A stretch of DNA of 6,514 bases from an uncultured Oscillospiraceae bacterium (lineage in GTDB: Bacteria > Bacillota > Clostridia > Oscillospirales > Oscillospiraceae): assembly GCA_934573945.1 (NCBI GenBank), contig CAKTMQ010000093.1, positions 1-6,514 on the forward strand. The letters are read 5' to 3'. The translations under genes and the position numbers were made by a program. Below are positions 1-4,996 of this stretch, piece by piece. How positions within the stretch are numbered: the stretch's first letter is position 1; each line of letters begins with the position of its first letter. Under the pieces are notes generated by a model, which was not told the origin of the DNA, did no database searches, and saw only the letters and a list, made by a program, of their open reading frames with translations.

Positions 1-411
1 GTCACCGAGGTGCTCTGCACCTATGACCCGGATTCCCGGGGCGGCGACCCCGCCGACGGCCGCAAGGTCAAGGGCGCCACGCTCCACTGGGTGGACGCCG
101 CCAACTGCCTGGATGCCGAGGTACGGCTGTACGACAACCTGTTCTCCGACGAGCAGCCCGACGGCCCGGACAAGGACTTCCTGGACTGCCTGAACCCAGA
201 CAGTCTGACAGTCCTCACAGGATGTAAGGTCGAGCCGGAGATGCAGAAGGTGGCCGCCGAGTTTGATAAGCAGGAGAACCGCACCGGCACGAATGCGCCC
301 ACGTTCCAGTTCATGCGTTTGGGCTATTTCTGCCTGGACAACCGGGACAGCACGGCGGCGCATCTGGTGTTCAACCGCAGCGTCTCCCTGAAGGACAGCT
401 TCAAGCGATAA
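1..411 (+). CDS. glnS: Glutaminyl-tRNA synthetase, C-terminal part (5' end outside window)
   Basis: This is the C-terminal 136 residues of cytoplasmic GlnRS, which charges tRNA-Gln with glutamine using ATP. The frame is open from base 1, so the catalytic Rossmann domain lies upstream of the window. What remains is the anticodon-binding beta-barrel part. Visible family signatures are CTYDPDS, DPADGRKVKG, LHWVDAA, EVRLYDNLF, FLDCLNPDSL and, near the end, GYFCLDNRDST followed by VFNRSVSLKD. These line up with my memory of the E. coli GlnRS C-terminus almost block for block. The protein stops soon after the last motif (stop at 409-411), so there is no C-terminal YqeY-type fusion. A strong terminator follows 33 bases later, so this gene ends its own transcript. 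Many Firmicutes lack GlnRS and make Gln-tRNA by GatCAB transamidation, so its presence is a mild lineage marker. Confidence 0.95.
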   Translation, partial: VTEVLCTYDPDSRGGDPADGRKVKGATLHWVDAANCLDAEVRLYDNLFSDEQPDGPDKDFLDCLNPDSLTVLTGCKVEPEMQKVAAEFDKQENRTGTNAPTFQFMRLGYFCLDNRDSTAAHLVFNRSVSLKDSFKR

Positions 412-444
412 CTTCTTTGCAGAAACAAGGCAGCTTTATGCCGT

Positions 445-471
445 AAAAATGCCGTCTAAAACGGCGTTTTT
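445..471 (+). terminator. Intrinsic terminator after glnS
   Basis: An 11-bp stem (445-455 with 461-471, one T-G wobble) closes a 5-nt loop CTAAA. The outer part is A5 pairing with T5, so the T-run doubles as stem and U-tract, and the stem would also work partly on the minus strand. It sits 33 bases after the glnS stop and just before the next promoter. Confidence 0.88.
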
Positions 472-482
472 GCGGGTCAAAA

Positions 483-498
483 GTTAGTGTATACTAAC
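483..498 (+). promoter_or_regulatory. Palindromic operator over the -10 box of the HMA-MBL unit
   Basis: The sequence GTTAGTGTATACTAAC is a perfect inverted repeat, with 6-bp arms GTTAGT and ACTAAC around GTAT. It contains the -10 hexamer TATACT (490-495). The -35 is weak: at 17-bp spacing it would be TTTTTG (467-472), which overlaps the glnS terminator T-run. A weak -35 with a palindrome on the -10 is typical of a repressor-controlled promoter. The TTAG/CTAA half-sites recall DtxR/IdeR-type metalloregulator sites, and the downstream gene encodes a metal-binding protein, but the regulator's identity is inference. Predicted transcription start is near 502, giving a leader of about 38 nt. Confidence 0.65.
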
Positions 499-539
499 CA
501 ATATTACAACGATCACAAGCGAGCAAAGGAGGCAACAGT

Positions 540-797
540 ATGTATCAGATCACATTGAAGATCGACGGCATGGCCTGCAGTATGTGTGAGAGCCATGTCA
601 ACGACGCCGTGCGGGGTGCTTTTTCCGTCAAAAAGGTCACATCCTCTCACAGTAAAGGTGAAACGGTGATCCTCGCCGATGAGGCACTGACGGAGGACGC
701 GCTGCGCGCTGTCATCGAGCCAACCGGCTACAAGGTCACCGGCTATGCCTGCGCACCCTATGAGAAAAAGGGTCTGTTCGGCCACTTGAAAAAATGA
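540..797 (+). CDS. Small heavy-metal-associated (HMA) domain protein, CopZ-like
   Basis: An 85-residue soluble cytoplasmic protein with a single ferredoxin-like HMA fold. The metal-binding motif is G10-M-A-C13-S-M-C16, the GMxCxxC loop of copper chaperones and P-type ATPase N-domains. It follows a first beta strand (YQITLKID) and precedes a helix (ESHVNDAVR). A KVTSSHSKGE stretch and a tail containing PYEKKGLF match a family I recall as widespread in Clostridia. An extra cysteine (C71) lies just before that tail. The start is well supported: AAAGGAGG at 525-532 is 7 nt from the ATG. The MBL hydrolase gene follows after 41 bases without a terminator, so the two are probably co-transcribed. Metal (Cu(I), or another soft or transition metal) and partner are unknown. 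No P-type ATPase, feoB or copY is in view. Confidence 0.88.
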   Translation: MYQITLKIDGMACSMCESHVNDAVRGAFSVKKVTSSHSKGETVILADEALTEDALRAVIEPTGYKVTGYACAPYEKKGLFGHLKK

Positions 798-838
798 CGT
801 TGGAACCGTAACGAAAACCAGTCACGGAGGTAAGGAAA

Positions 839-1477
839 ATGAACGATCTTCTGCGTCGCTTTTCCATCAACTGCCATAGCAGCATCCGCTGCGGCGGCAG
901 CACGGTGCTGTGGTTCGACCCCTTCCGGGTGGCGGAAGTGCCGCAGGACGGAGACGTGATCTTCATCACCCACGAGCACTACGATCACTTCTCCCCGGAG
1001 GATCTCCGGCGAGTCATGAAGCCAGACGCTGTGCTGGTACTGCCGGAGAGCTGTCTGACAGCGGCGAAAGCCGCCGGTTTTTCCCGGACACAGCTGTTCA
1101 CCGTAAAGCCGGAGGGCAGCTATGAGGTACGGGGCGTATCCTTCCGGACGGTGCCCGCCTACAATATAAGTAAGCCCTTTCACCCAAAAGCCAGCAATTG
1201 GGTTGGCTATGTGGTGACCATGGACAGACAGCAGGTCTACGTGGCCGGCGACACCGACAACACGCCGGAAGCCCGCGCCGTGCACTGTGATGCAGCTTTC
1301 CTGCCGGTGGGCGGCACCTACACCATGACGGCGACGGAGGCGGCGGAGCTGGCCAACGCACTGCATCCGCAGGCCGCCGTCCCCACCCACTATGGCTGCA
1401 TCGTGGGTGAAAAAACAGACGGCGACGTCTTTGCAGCGGCGCTGGCACCGGCGATTACCTGCATAAAAATGCTGTAA
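839..1477 (+). CDS. MBL-fold metal-dependent hydrolase (UlaG-like / beta-lactamase superfamily)
   Basis: A 212-residue protein of the metallo-beta-lactamase superfamily, nearest by pattern to the UlaG/NAPE-PLD-like branch. The dinuclear metal site is complete: H45-x-H47-x-D49-H50 (THEHYDHF), a later AGDTD with D138, and a final histidine in PTHYG (H184). The LPVGGTYTM segment (155-163), followed by a helix rich in Ala and Glu, is also typical of this branch. No signal peptide or membrane segment is seen, so it should be cytoplasmic. The start is supported by GGAGG at 826-830, 8 nt from the ATG. It lies second in a unit behind the HMA protein and ends at its own terminator. Substrate is not deducible: members include phosphodiesterases, lactonases and many uncharacterised enzymes. 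Linkage to a metal-binding protein may be coincidental. Confidence 0.87.
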   Translation: MNDLLRRFSINCHSSIRCGGSTVLWFDPFRVAEVPQDGDVIFITHEHYDHFSPEDLRRVMKPDAVLVLPESCLTAAKAAGFSRTQLFTVKPEGSYEVRGVSFRTVPAYNISKPFHPKASNWVGYVVTMDRQQVYVAGDTDNTPEARAVHCDAAFLPVGGTYTMTATEAAELANALHPQAAVPTHYGCIVGEKTDGDVFAAALAPAITCIKML

Positions 1478-1498
1478 CTACTCTCTATTACTGACGCA

Positions 1499-1532
1499 GA
1501 ACGCCCGGGGCATATGCCCCGGGTGTTCTTTT
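1499..1532 (+). terminator. Intrinsic terminator of the HMA-MBL unit
   Basis: A 13-bp stem (1499-1511 with 1516-1528, one G-T wobble) with a very GC-rich core CCCGGGGC, an ATAT loop, then TTTT. It starts 22 bases after the MBL stop codon. The reverse strand lacks a T-run after the stem, so it works in the forward direction only. Confidence 0.92.
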
Positions 1533-1780
1533 CTATCAGTCGTTGGGGCGCTTCATACCCCCCTCGCCGGTATCTGAATTTTTCCATATCGGCCTTCTTT
1601 TTTGTAAAAAACGATGGAGATCTGTGGAAAGCAAACGATGTTTTCCTCCACACAGGATACCGTCGATTGACAGGGCAAATGCGTCTTCCCTTGTCGATCG
1701 ATGGTAAAGTCTTTTAACTGCGAAAACAGCCCTGCCAAAATAGAATACCGTAAATTTTTTATGAACATACCTGACGGTAT
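1533..1780. other. Gene-free intergenic stretch with a structured element
   Basis: I find no convincing gene between the terminator at 1528 and the mscS promoter. Short open frames on both strands lack ribosome binding sites and recognisable proteins. The stretch is more AT-rich than its neighbours. It holds an imperfect hairpin at 1658-1706, a weaker possible stem just upstream (CTGTGG around 1622 against CCACACAG around 1648-1655), and copies of the 7-mer ATACCGT. It could be a long upstream regulatory region, a small RNA, or a decayed remnant. Confidence 0.5.
1658..1706 (+). repeat. Long imperfect hairpin (candidate structured RNA or palindromic element)
   Basis: Arms 1658-1675 and 1688-1706 pair over about 18 bp, with one bulged A and a 12-nt loop (1676-1687). 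The two non-Watson-Crick positions are G-T and T-G on the plus strand, which are valid wobbles in a plus-strand RNA but A-C mismatches in a minus-strand RNA. There is no U-tract immediately after it, so it is not a standard terminator. Function is unknown. Confidence 0.55.
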
Positions 1781-1781
1781 T
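1744..1781. repeat. Inverted repeat upstream of the mscS promoter
   Basis: AATACCGT (1744-1751) and its exact complement ACGGTATT (1774-1781) are separated by 22 AT-rich bases; the right arm touches the -35 box at 1781. A further direct copy of ATACCGT is at 1657-1663. The arrangement could be a regulator site, but with short arms and a long spacer chance is possible. Confidence 0.4.
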
Positions 1782-1809
1782 TGCAAAAAAGCGGCATACC
1801 TGCTATACT
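1781..1809 (+). promoter_or_regulatory. Sigma-A promoter of the MscS channel gene
   Basis: TTGCAA at 1781-1786, a 17-bp spacer and TATACT at 1804-1809 form a near-consensus housekeeping promoter. Transcription would start near 1816, giving a leader of about 27 nt that includes the AAAGGAG ribosome binding site (1828-1834). Confidence 0.85.
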
Positions 1810-1842
1810 GGTCACACTTCGTTTGATAAAGGAGCTGACCCT

Positions 1843-2661
1843 ATGGATCAGATCAAGGACTTTCTGAATATCTCGCTGAGCGGCTTCAGTCTGGGACACA
1901 TCCTCTCGGCGATCATCACGCTACTACTCTGCCTGCTGGTGATGCGGCTGGTCATGAAGCTGGCGAAAAAGCTGGTAGGACGTGCCCACCGGCTCAATGA
2001 ACGACTGTCACAGATCATCCTCACCGCCATCCGGTGCGTACTCTATCTGCTGACCGCCATCATCACGGCGGAGGCGCTGGGCATTAACACCACATCGCTG
2101 ACGGCCATCATGTCCGTGCTGACATTGGGCGTCACGCTTGCGGCGGAGGACATTCTGGGCAATATGGCCGGCGGTCTGGTGATCCTCTCCTCCCGTCCCT
2201 TCAGCATTGGCGACATGGTGGAGGTGGGCAGCACAGAAGGCATCGTGCGGGAGATCACGCTGCACCACACCAAGATCGAGACCTACGACGGACACATCAT
2301 CATGCAGCCCAACAAGGAGCTGTCCTCCTCCCGTATCACCAACTACTCCGCCCTGGGACGACGGCGGATCGTGCACAACATCGCGGCGTCCTACGATGCG
2401 CCTACCGAGACGGTAAAAGCCGCCTGCATAGAGGCGGTGAACGCTACGCCCCATGTACTGGCCGATCCGGCGCCCAGCGTCTATCTGACGGAGTACGGCA
2501 ACAGCGCTATCCAATACTCGGTGCGCTGCTGGGCAACACCGGACAACTTCTGGAGCGTTTACATGACGCTGAACGAGAATCTCCGCGCCGCTTTCGCCAA
2601 ACACGGTGTGGAGATGACCTACGACCACCTGAACGTGCACATCGTGGAAAATGTAAAATAA
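1843..2661 (+). CDS. mscS: Small-conductance mechanosensitive channel, MscS family
   Basis: A 272-residue membrane channel that opens under membrane tension to release solutes on osmotic downshock; family members are homoheptamers. Three hydrophobic segments are visible at about 17-40, 57-78 and 84-117. The third is the pore helix: TLGVTLAAEDILGN, then MAGGLVILSSRPF, then IGDMVEV entering the beta domain. QPNKEL and ITNYSALGRRR match the conserved 'PN' and 'NxS' regions of E. coli MscS, and the C-terminal mixed domain ends with YDHLNVHIV, like the E. coli PYPQMDV end. Length is near the E. coli protein (286). AAAGGAG 8 nt upstream supports the start. Odd point: the pore-helix pair usually Gln-Asp or Gln-Gly is Glu102-Asp103 here. 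It is monocistronic, between its own promoter and a shared terminator. Confidence 0.94.
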   Translation: MDQIKDFLNISLSGFSLGHILSAIITLLLCLLVMRLVMKLAKKLVGRAHRLNERLSQIILTAIRCVLYLLTAIITAEALGINTTSLTAIMSVLTLGVTLAAEDILGNMAGGLVILSSRPFSIGDMVEVGSTEGIVREITLHHTKIETYDGHIIMQPNKELSSSRITNYSALGRRRIVHNIAASYDAPTETVKAACIEAVNATPHVLADPAPSVYLTEYGNSAIQYSVRCWATPDNFWSVYMTLNENLRAAFAKHGVEMTYDHLNVHIVENVK

Positions 2662-2665
2662 GTAC

Positions 2666-2713
2666 AAACCAACAGAAGAGCGGCGGTCAATACCGCCGCT
2701 CTTCTGTTGGTTT
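2666..2713. terminator. Bidirectional terminator between mscS and the MATE gene
   Basis: A perfect 22-bp stem (2666-2687 with 2692-2713) with a 4-nt loop CAAT. The outer AAACC/GGTTT part supplies a short U-rich tail in both directions. It begins 5 bases after the mscS stop. Bases 2712-2713 are also part of the MATE stop codon (2712-2714), so the two convergent genes share it. Confidence 0.93.
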
Positions 2714-4094
2714 ATTTGGACACCGCCGCCAGCGCTGCCGCCGACTGGCCGATGCACTTACGGTAGCTGACGCGGAAGTAGACATACTCCGCCACACCGG
2801 TGATGACCCAGGAGAAGATGTAAAGCAGGTACAGCGAGGGAATGGTCTTGAAGTAGGCAAAAATGGTGTAGATCCAGATCACCCGGAACACACAGGAACC
2901 GAGAACCACAATCACGGTGGGTACGATACTCTTGCCGATGCCCCGGGAGGCAGCGATGCTGTTGTCCATCAGCGGCGCGATGAAGAAGGAAAAGCTCATG
3001 ATCCGCAGACGATCCATGCCCGCGTCGATGACCTCCGTCTCGTTGGCGAACAGCGAAAGGAATTCCCGACCGAACAGCAGCAGCGCGCCGCCGCACAGCG
3101 CACCCGTGATCACCGCATAGCACATACTGATGCGATAGCTCTTCAGGATGCGGTCATTCTGTCCGGCGCCCCAGTTACGGCTGACGAAGCTGGCGCAGGC
3201 GGTATAGAAGGCCGCCATCATATTGAACACCAGCGTGTCGGCATTGGCCGCGGCAGCGGCGCCGGAGACCGTCACCGCGTCAAAGGTATTGACGCCCACC
3301 TGCACGAACAGGTTGGCCACGGCAAAAATCACGTTCTGCAATCCGGAGGGCACACCGATCACCAGCACCCGCTGCGAGGCCATCCGGTGCAGCCGCAGCT
3401 TGCGCAGCTCCAGACGGCAGGCGTCGCGGCGGCGCAGCAGATGCAGCACGATCAGCAGGGCGGAGACACACTGGGCGATGGCGCTGGCCAGTGCCACGCC
3501 CTCGGAGGCCATGTGGCAGCGGATCACAAAGAACAGGTTCAGCGCCACATTCAGCACACCGGCGATGGACAGATACAGCAGCGGCCGCTTCGTGTCGCCG
3601 GCCGCGCTCATGATGCCATTGCCGCAGTTGTAGATGGCCATGGCCGGCATACCCAGTGCAAAGATCTGCAGATAGATCACCGCGCCGTCCAGCAGCTCCG
3701 GCTTGGTGTTGAGCAGCGTCAGCATCTGGCGGGCGAAGAAAGTACAGATCAGACAGGCGGCCACGCCCATCGCCGTGCAGATCACAAAGGCAGAGTGGAT
3801 CGTCTTTTCCGTCTGCTCGTCGCTTCTGATGCCCAAAGCCCGTGCCACAGCCACGTTGACGCCGGCGCCCATACCGATCAGGAAGCCGGTGAACAGCGTC
3901 ACCAGCGTGGTGGTGGAGCCAACAGAACCCAGCGCCTGATAGCTGGCGTATTTGCCCACGATGGCCACGTCGCTGAGGTTGAAGAGCACCTCAAGGATCT
4001 GGGTCATCATCAAAGGCAGGCTGAACAGCAGAATGTTCTTCCACAGAGAGCCTGTTGTCATCTCGATGGCACGTAATCCCTTTCCCCTGCTCAT
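2712..4094 (-). CDS. MATE-family multidrug/sodium (or proton) antiporter
   Basis: A 460-residue polytopic inner-membrane exporter of the MATE family (NorM/MepA/DinF superfamily), which expels cationic drugs or other organic compounds using a Na+ or H+ gradient. About 12 hydrophobic segments are arranged in two homologous lobes. The N-lobe (about 1-220) has FSLPLMMTQ and SDVAIVGKY (41-49), with the usual acidic residue D42, then FLIGMGAGVNVAVARALG. A basic cytoplasmic linker (about 221-237, rich in Arg/Leu) joins the C-lobe, which repeats the pattern at VIGVPSGLQN (about 246-254). Length is typical. I chose the ATG at 4094-4092: AGGAGG lies 8 nt upstream, and an upstream in-frame GTG (4130-4128) would fall before the predicted transcription start. 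Substrate cannot be told from sequence, and no MarR/TetR-type regulator gene is adjacent in this window. Confidence 0.95.
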   Translation of the reverse strand: MSRGKGLRAIEMTTGSLWKNILLFSLPLMMTQILEVLFNLSDVAIVGKYASYQALGSVGSTTTLVTLFTGFLIGMGAGVNVAVARALGIRSDEQTEKTIHSAFVICTAMGVAACLICTFFARQMLTLLNTKPELLDGAVIYLQIFALGMPAMAIYNCGNGIMSAAGDTKRPLLYLSIAGVLNVALNLFFVIRCHMASEGVALASAIAQCVSALLIVLHLLRRRDACRLELRKLRLHRMASQRVLVIGVPSGLQNVIFAVANLFVQVGVNTFDAVTVSGAAAAANADTLVFNMMAAFYTACASFVSRNWGAGQNDRILKSYRISMCYAVITGALCGGALLLFGREFLSLFANETEVIDAGMDRLRIMSFSFFIAPLMDNSIAASRGIGKSIVPTVIVVLGSCVFRVIWIYTIFAYFKTIPSLYLLYIFSWVITGVAEYVYFRVSYRKCIGQSAAALAAVSK

Positions 4095-4102
4095 AGCGGT
4101 AT

Positions 4103-4116
4103 CCTCCTGTCCTCCT
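4103..4116 (-). promoter_or_regulatory. Tandem Shine-Dalgarno sequences deciding the MATE start
   Basis: On the minus strand, AGGAGG (4108-4103) lies 8 nt before the ATG at 4094. A second AGGAGG (4116-4111) lies 8 bases further upstream behind an A-run. The nearer copy fixes the ATG; the outer copy has no start codon at proper spacing and may be a standby or chance site. Confidence 0.75.
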
Positions 4117-4133
4117 TTTTTGAATGCCACAGC

Positions 4134-4162
4134 AGTATATCACGTCCTATTTCCCAAAACAA
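4134..4162 (-). promoter_or_regulatory. Sigma-A promoter of the MATE gene
   Basis: Read on the minus strand: TTGTTT (4162-4157), 17-bp spacer, TATACT (4139-4134), with a TG one base before the -10 (extended -10, TGATATACT). Predicted start near 4127 gives a leader of about 32 nt containing both Shine-Dalgarno copies. Confidence 0.75.
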
Positions 4163-4277
4163 CCCCCTCTTTCAACGATTTTTCTCGACAATAAACAACC
4201 CATCCTGTGCAGTTTGATCCGGTCGGAGCGGCTGTTTTCGGATAATTTATGAACAAACGTCAGACAAATTATGAATT
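4163..4277. other. Divergent intergenic region between the MATE and hsp20 promoters
   Basis: No gene is seen. The left part is unremarkable. The right part (from about 4236) is AT-rich and contains an inverted repeat, ATAATTT (4242-4248) with AAATTAT (4266-4272), just upstream of the CIRCE element; it may act as an UP-like element or be chance. Confidence 0.4.
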
Positions 4278-4304
4278 TTAGCACTCTCCTATTGACAGTG
4301 CTAA
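4278..4304 (+). promoter_or_regulatory. CIRCE element (HrcA operator)
   Basis: TTAGCACTC-N9-CAGTGCTAA matches the CIRCE consensus TTAGCACTC-N9-GAGTGCTAA with correct 9-base spacing and a single mismatch (G to C at 4296). CIRCE is the binding site of the heat-shock repressor HrcA, usually in front of groESL and dnaK operons. Here it overlaps the promoter of the hsp20 gene, so the gene should be derepressed on heat or protein-folding stress. hrcA itself is not in the window. Confidence 0.94.
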
Positions 4305-4319
4305 AAACTGCGTTATAAT
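4292..4319 (+). promoter_or_regulatory. Consensus sigma-A promoter of hsp20
   Basis: TTGACA (4292-4297), 16-bp spacer, TATAAT (4314-4319): both hexamers are perfect consensus. The -35 lies inside the CIRCE element, spanning the spacer and the first bases of its right arm, so HrcA binding would directly block RNA polymerase. Predicted start is near 4326. Confidence 0.92.
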
Positions 4320-4325
4320 GAGGGC

Positions 4326-4481
4326 GATCCTTGAGGGAGGGAGCAAAAGAGCCCGCCGGAGAGGATCATGGTACTGCGAAACAGTGCGTGATGCATAACA
4401 CAGTAACAGACATTCGCCGACGAGAGACTTTCCCCCGCCAGGCGCAACTGAGTTAGATGATTTGAATGGAGGTTATGACTT
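4326..4481 (+). other. Long structured 5' leader of hsp20 mRNA
   Basis: The leader is about 156 nt, long for this window (the other leaders are about 27-38 nt). At its very 5' end, GATCCT (4326-4331) pairs with AGGATC (4362-4367), enclosing GGAGGG (4336-4341) against CCCGCC (4352-4357, one mismatch), which gives a hairpin from about +1. Further on, CATAAC (4394-4399) can pair with GTTATG (4472-4477) and CATTC (4411-4415) with GAATG (4464-4468). These are nested helices flanking the GGAGG ribosome binding site (4468-4472). A tiny frame MVLRNSA (4368-4391) follows GGAG at a 6-nt spacing. An RNA thermometer or stability element is possible; hand-drawn pairing only. Confidence 0.45.
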
Positions 4482-4922
4482 ATGTTGCCCAGCATTTTTG
4501 GTGAAAATCTGTTTGATGATTTCTTTTCCGATCCGTTTGGTATGATGGTGCCCCAGGGGCGGGATCCTCTGTACGGCAAGCACGCCAAGAACCTGATGAA
4601 GACCGACGTCCGGGAGACCGAGGACTCCTATGAGCTGGACATCGACCTGCCTGGCTTCAAGAAGGACGAGGTCAGCATCGAGCTGAAGAACGGCTGCCTG
4701 ACCATTCAGGCCGCAAAGGGTCTGGACAAGAGCGAGACTGACAAGAAGGGCAAATACATCCGTCAGGAGCGCTATGCCGGTTCCTGCAGCCGCAGCTTCT
4801 ATGTGGGCGAGGAGGTGGAGCCCGGTCAGATCAGCGCCAAGTTCGAAAGCGGGATCCTGCAGATCTCCGTGCCCAAGGCTGTGAAGAAGCTGCCGAAGAA
4901 TTCGACCATCTCCATTGACTAA
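4482..4922 (+). CDS. Small heat-shock protein, Hsp20/alpha-crystallin family
   Basis: A 146-residue ATP-independent holdase that binds unfolding proteins and keeps them refoldable for DnaK/GroEL; family members form large oligomers in the cytoplasm. The N-terminal arm (about 1-38) is aromatic-rich: FGENLFDDFFSDPFG. The alpha-crystallin domain (about 39-132) has DVRETEDSYELDIDLPGFKKD (split here only by reading order), NGCLTI, GKYIRQERY and the signature A119-K-F-E-S-G124-I-L. The C-terminal tail carries the I-x-I anchor (I143-S-I145), so oligomer-forming elements are complete. The start has GGAGG 9 nt upstream. An out-of-frame ATG at 4475 is too close to the ribosome binding site. It is expressed alone from a CIRCE-controlled consensus promoter and ended by terminators directly after. 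The family is similar to hsp18/IbpA-type proteins. Confidence 0.96.
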   Translation: MLPSIFGENLFDDFFSDPFGMMVPQGRDPLYGKHAKNLMKTDVRETEDSYELDIDLPGFKKDEVSIELKNGCLTIQAAKGLDKSETDKKGKYIRQERYAGSCSRSFYVGEEVEPGQISAKFESGILQISVPKAVKKLPKNSTISID

Positions 4923-4951
4923 AGTGTGCGCATCGAATGCGCGGTAAGAGG

Positions 4952-4987
4952 AAAGAACGCTCCCCCAACTGGGGGAGCGTTCTTTTT
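4952..4987 (+). terminator. Intrinsic terminator of hsp20
   Basis: A perfect 15-bp stem (4952-4966 with 4971-4985), loop AACT, ending in a T5 run (4983-4987). A smaller GCGCAT/ATGCGC hairpin with a 3-nt loop (4928-4942) sits between the stop codon and this terminator and may help stabilise the 3' end. Confidence 0.94.
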
Positions 4988-4996
4988 CATCTCGGC

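Noticed and set aside
758..1390. Minus-strand frame of 210 codons opposite the MBL hydrolase
   Set aside because: The opposite strand encodes a complete MBL-fold protein with all metal ligands; the shadow has no recognisable domain.
1390..1653. Small minus-strand frame starting near MEKFRYRRGG
   Set aside because: No good ribosome binding site, and it reads through a terminator and into the MBL gene. A run of six G at 1558-1563 shifts it; one base fewer would give a short peptide ending after about 16 residues, but I have no support that this is a gene.
1667..1695. TTGACA at 1667-1672 as a promoter
   Set aside because: No -10-like hexamer occurs at 15-19 bp downstream, and the motif is part of the hairpin stem.
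1514..1717. Plus-strand 67-codon frame before mscS
   Set aside because: It begins inside the terminator hairpin of the upstream unit, has no ribosome binding site, and its product is not recognisable.
2008..2757. Long minus-strand frame (249 codons) opposite mscS
   Set aside because: It is a shadow of the well-supported MscS gene, with low-complexity His/Arg/Gly-rich composition, no ribosome binding site, and it runs through the shared terminator.
3387..4076. Long plus-strand frame (229 codons) opposite the MATE gene
   Set aside because: The Gln/His/Arg/Gly-rich product is typical of antisense shadows in GC-rich genes. The MATE frame is clearly the real gene.
4095..4130. In-frame upstream GTG start for the MATE protein
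   Set aside because: It would lie before the predicted transcription start of the extended -10 promoter and encode the Shine-Dalgarno region itself. The ATG at 4094 has ideal spacing.
4475..4504. Out-of-frame ATG (9-codon frame) just before the hsp20 start
   Set aside because: It lies only 2 nt from the GGAGG, too close for initiation, and stops at once. The hsp20 ATG at 4482 has 9-nt spacing.
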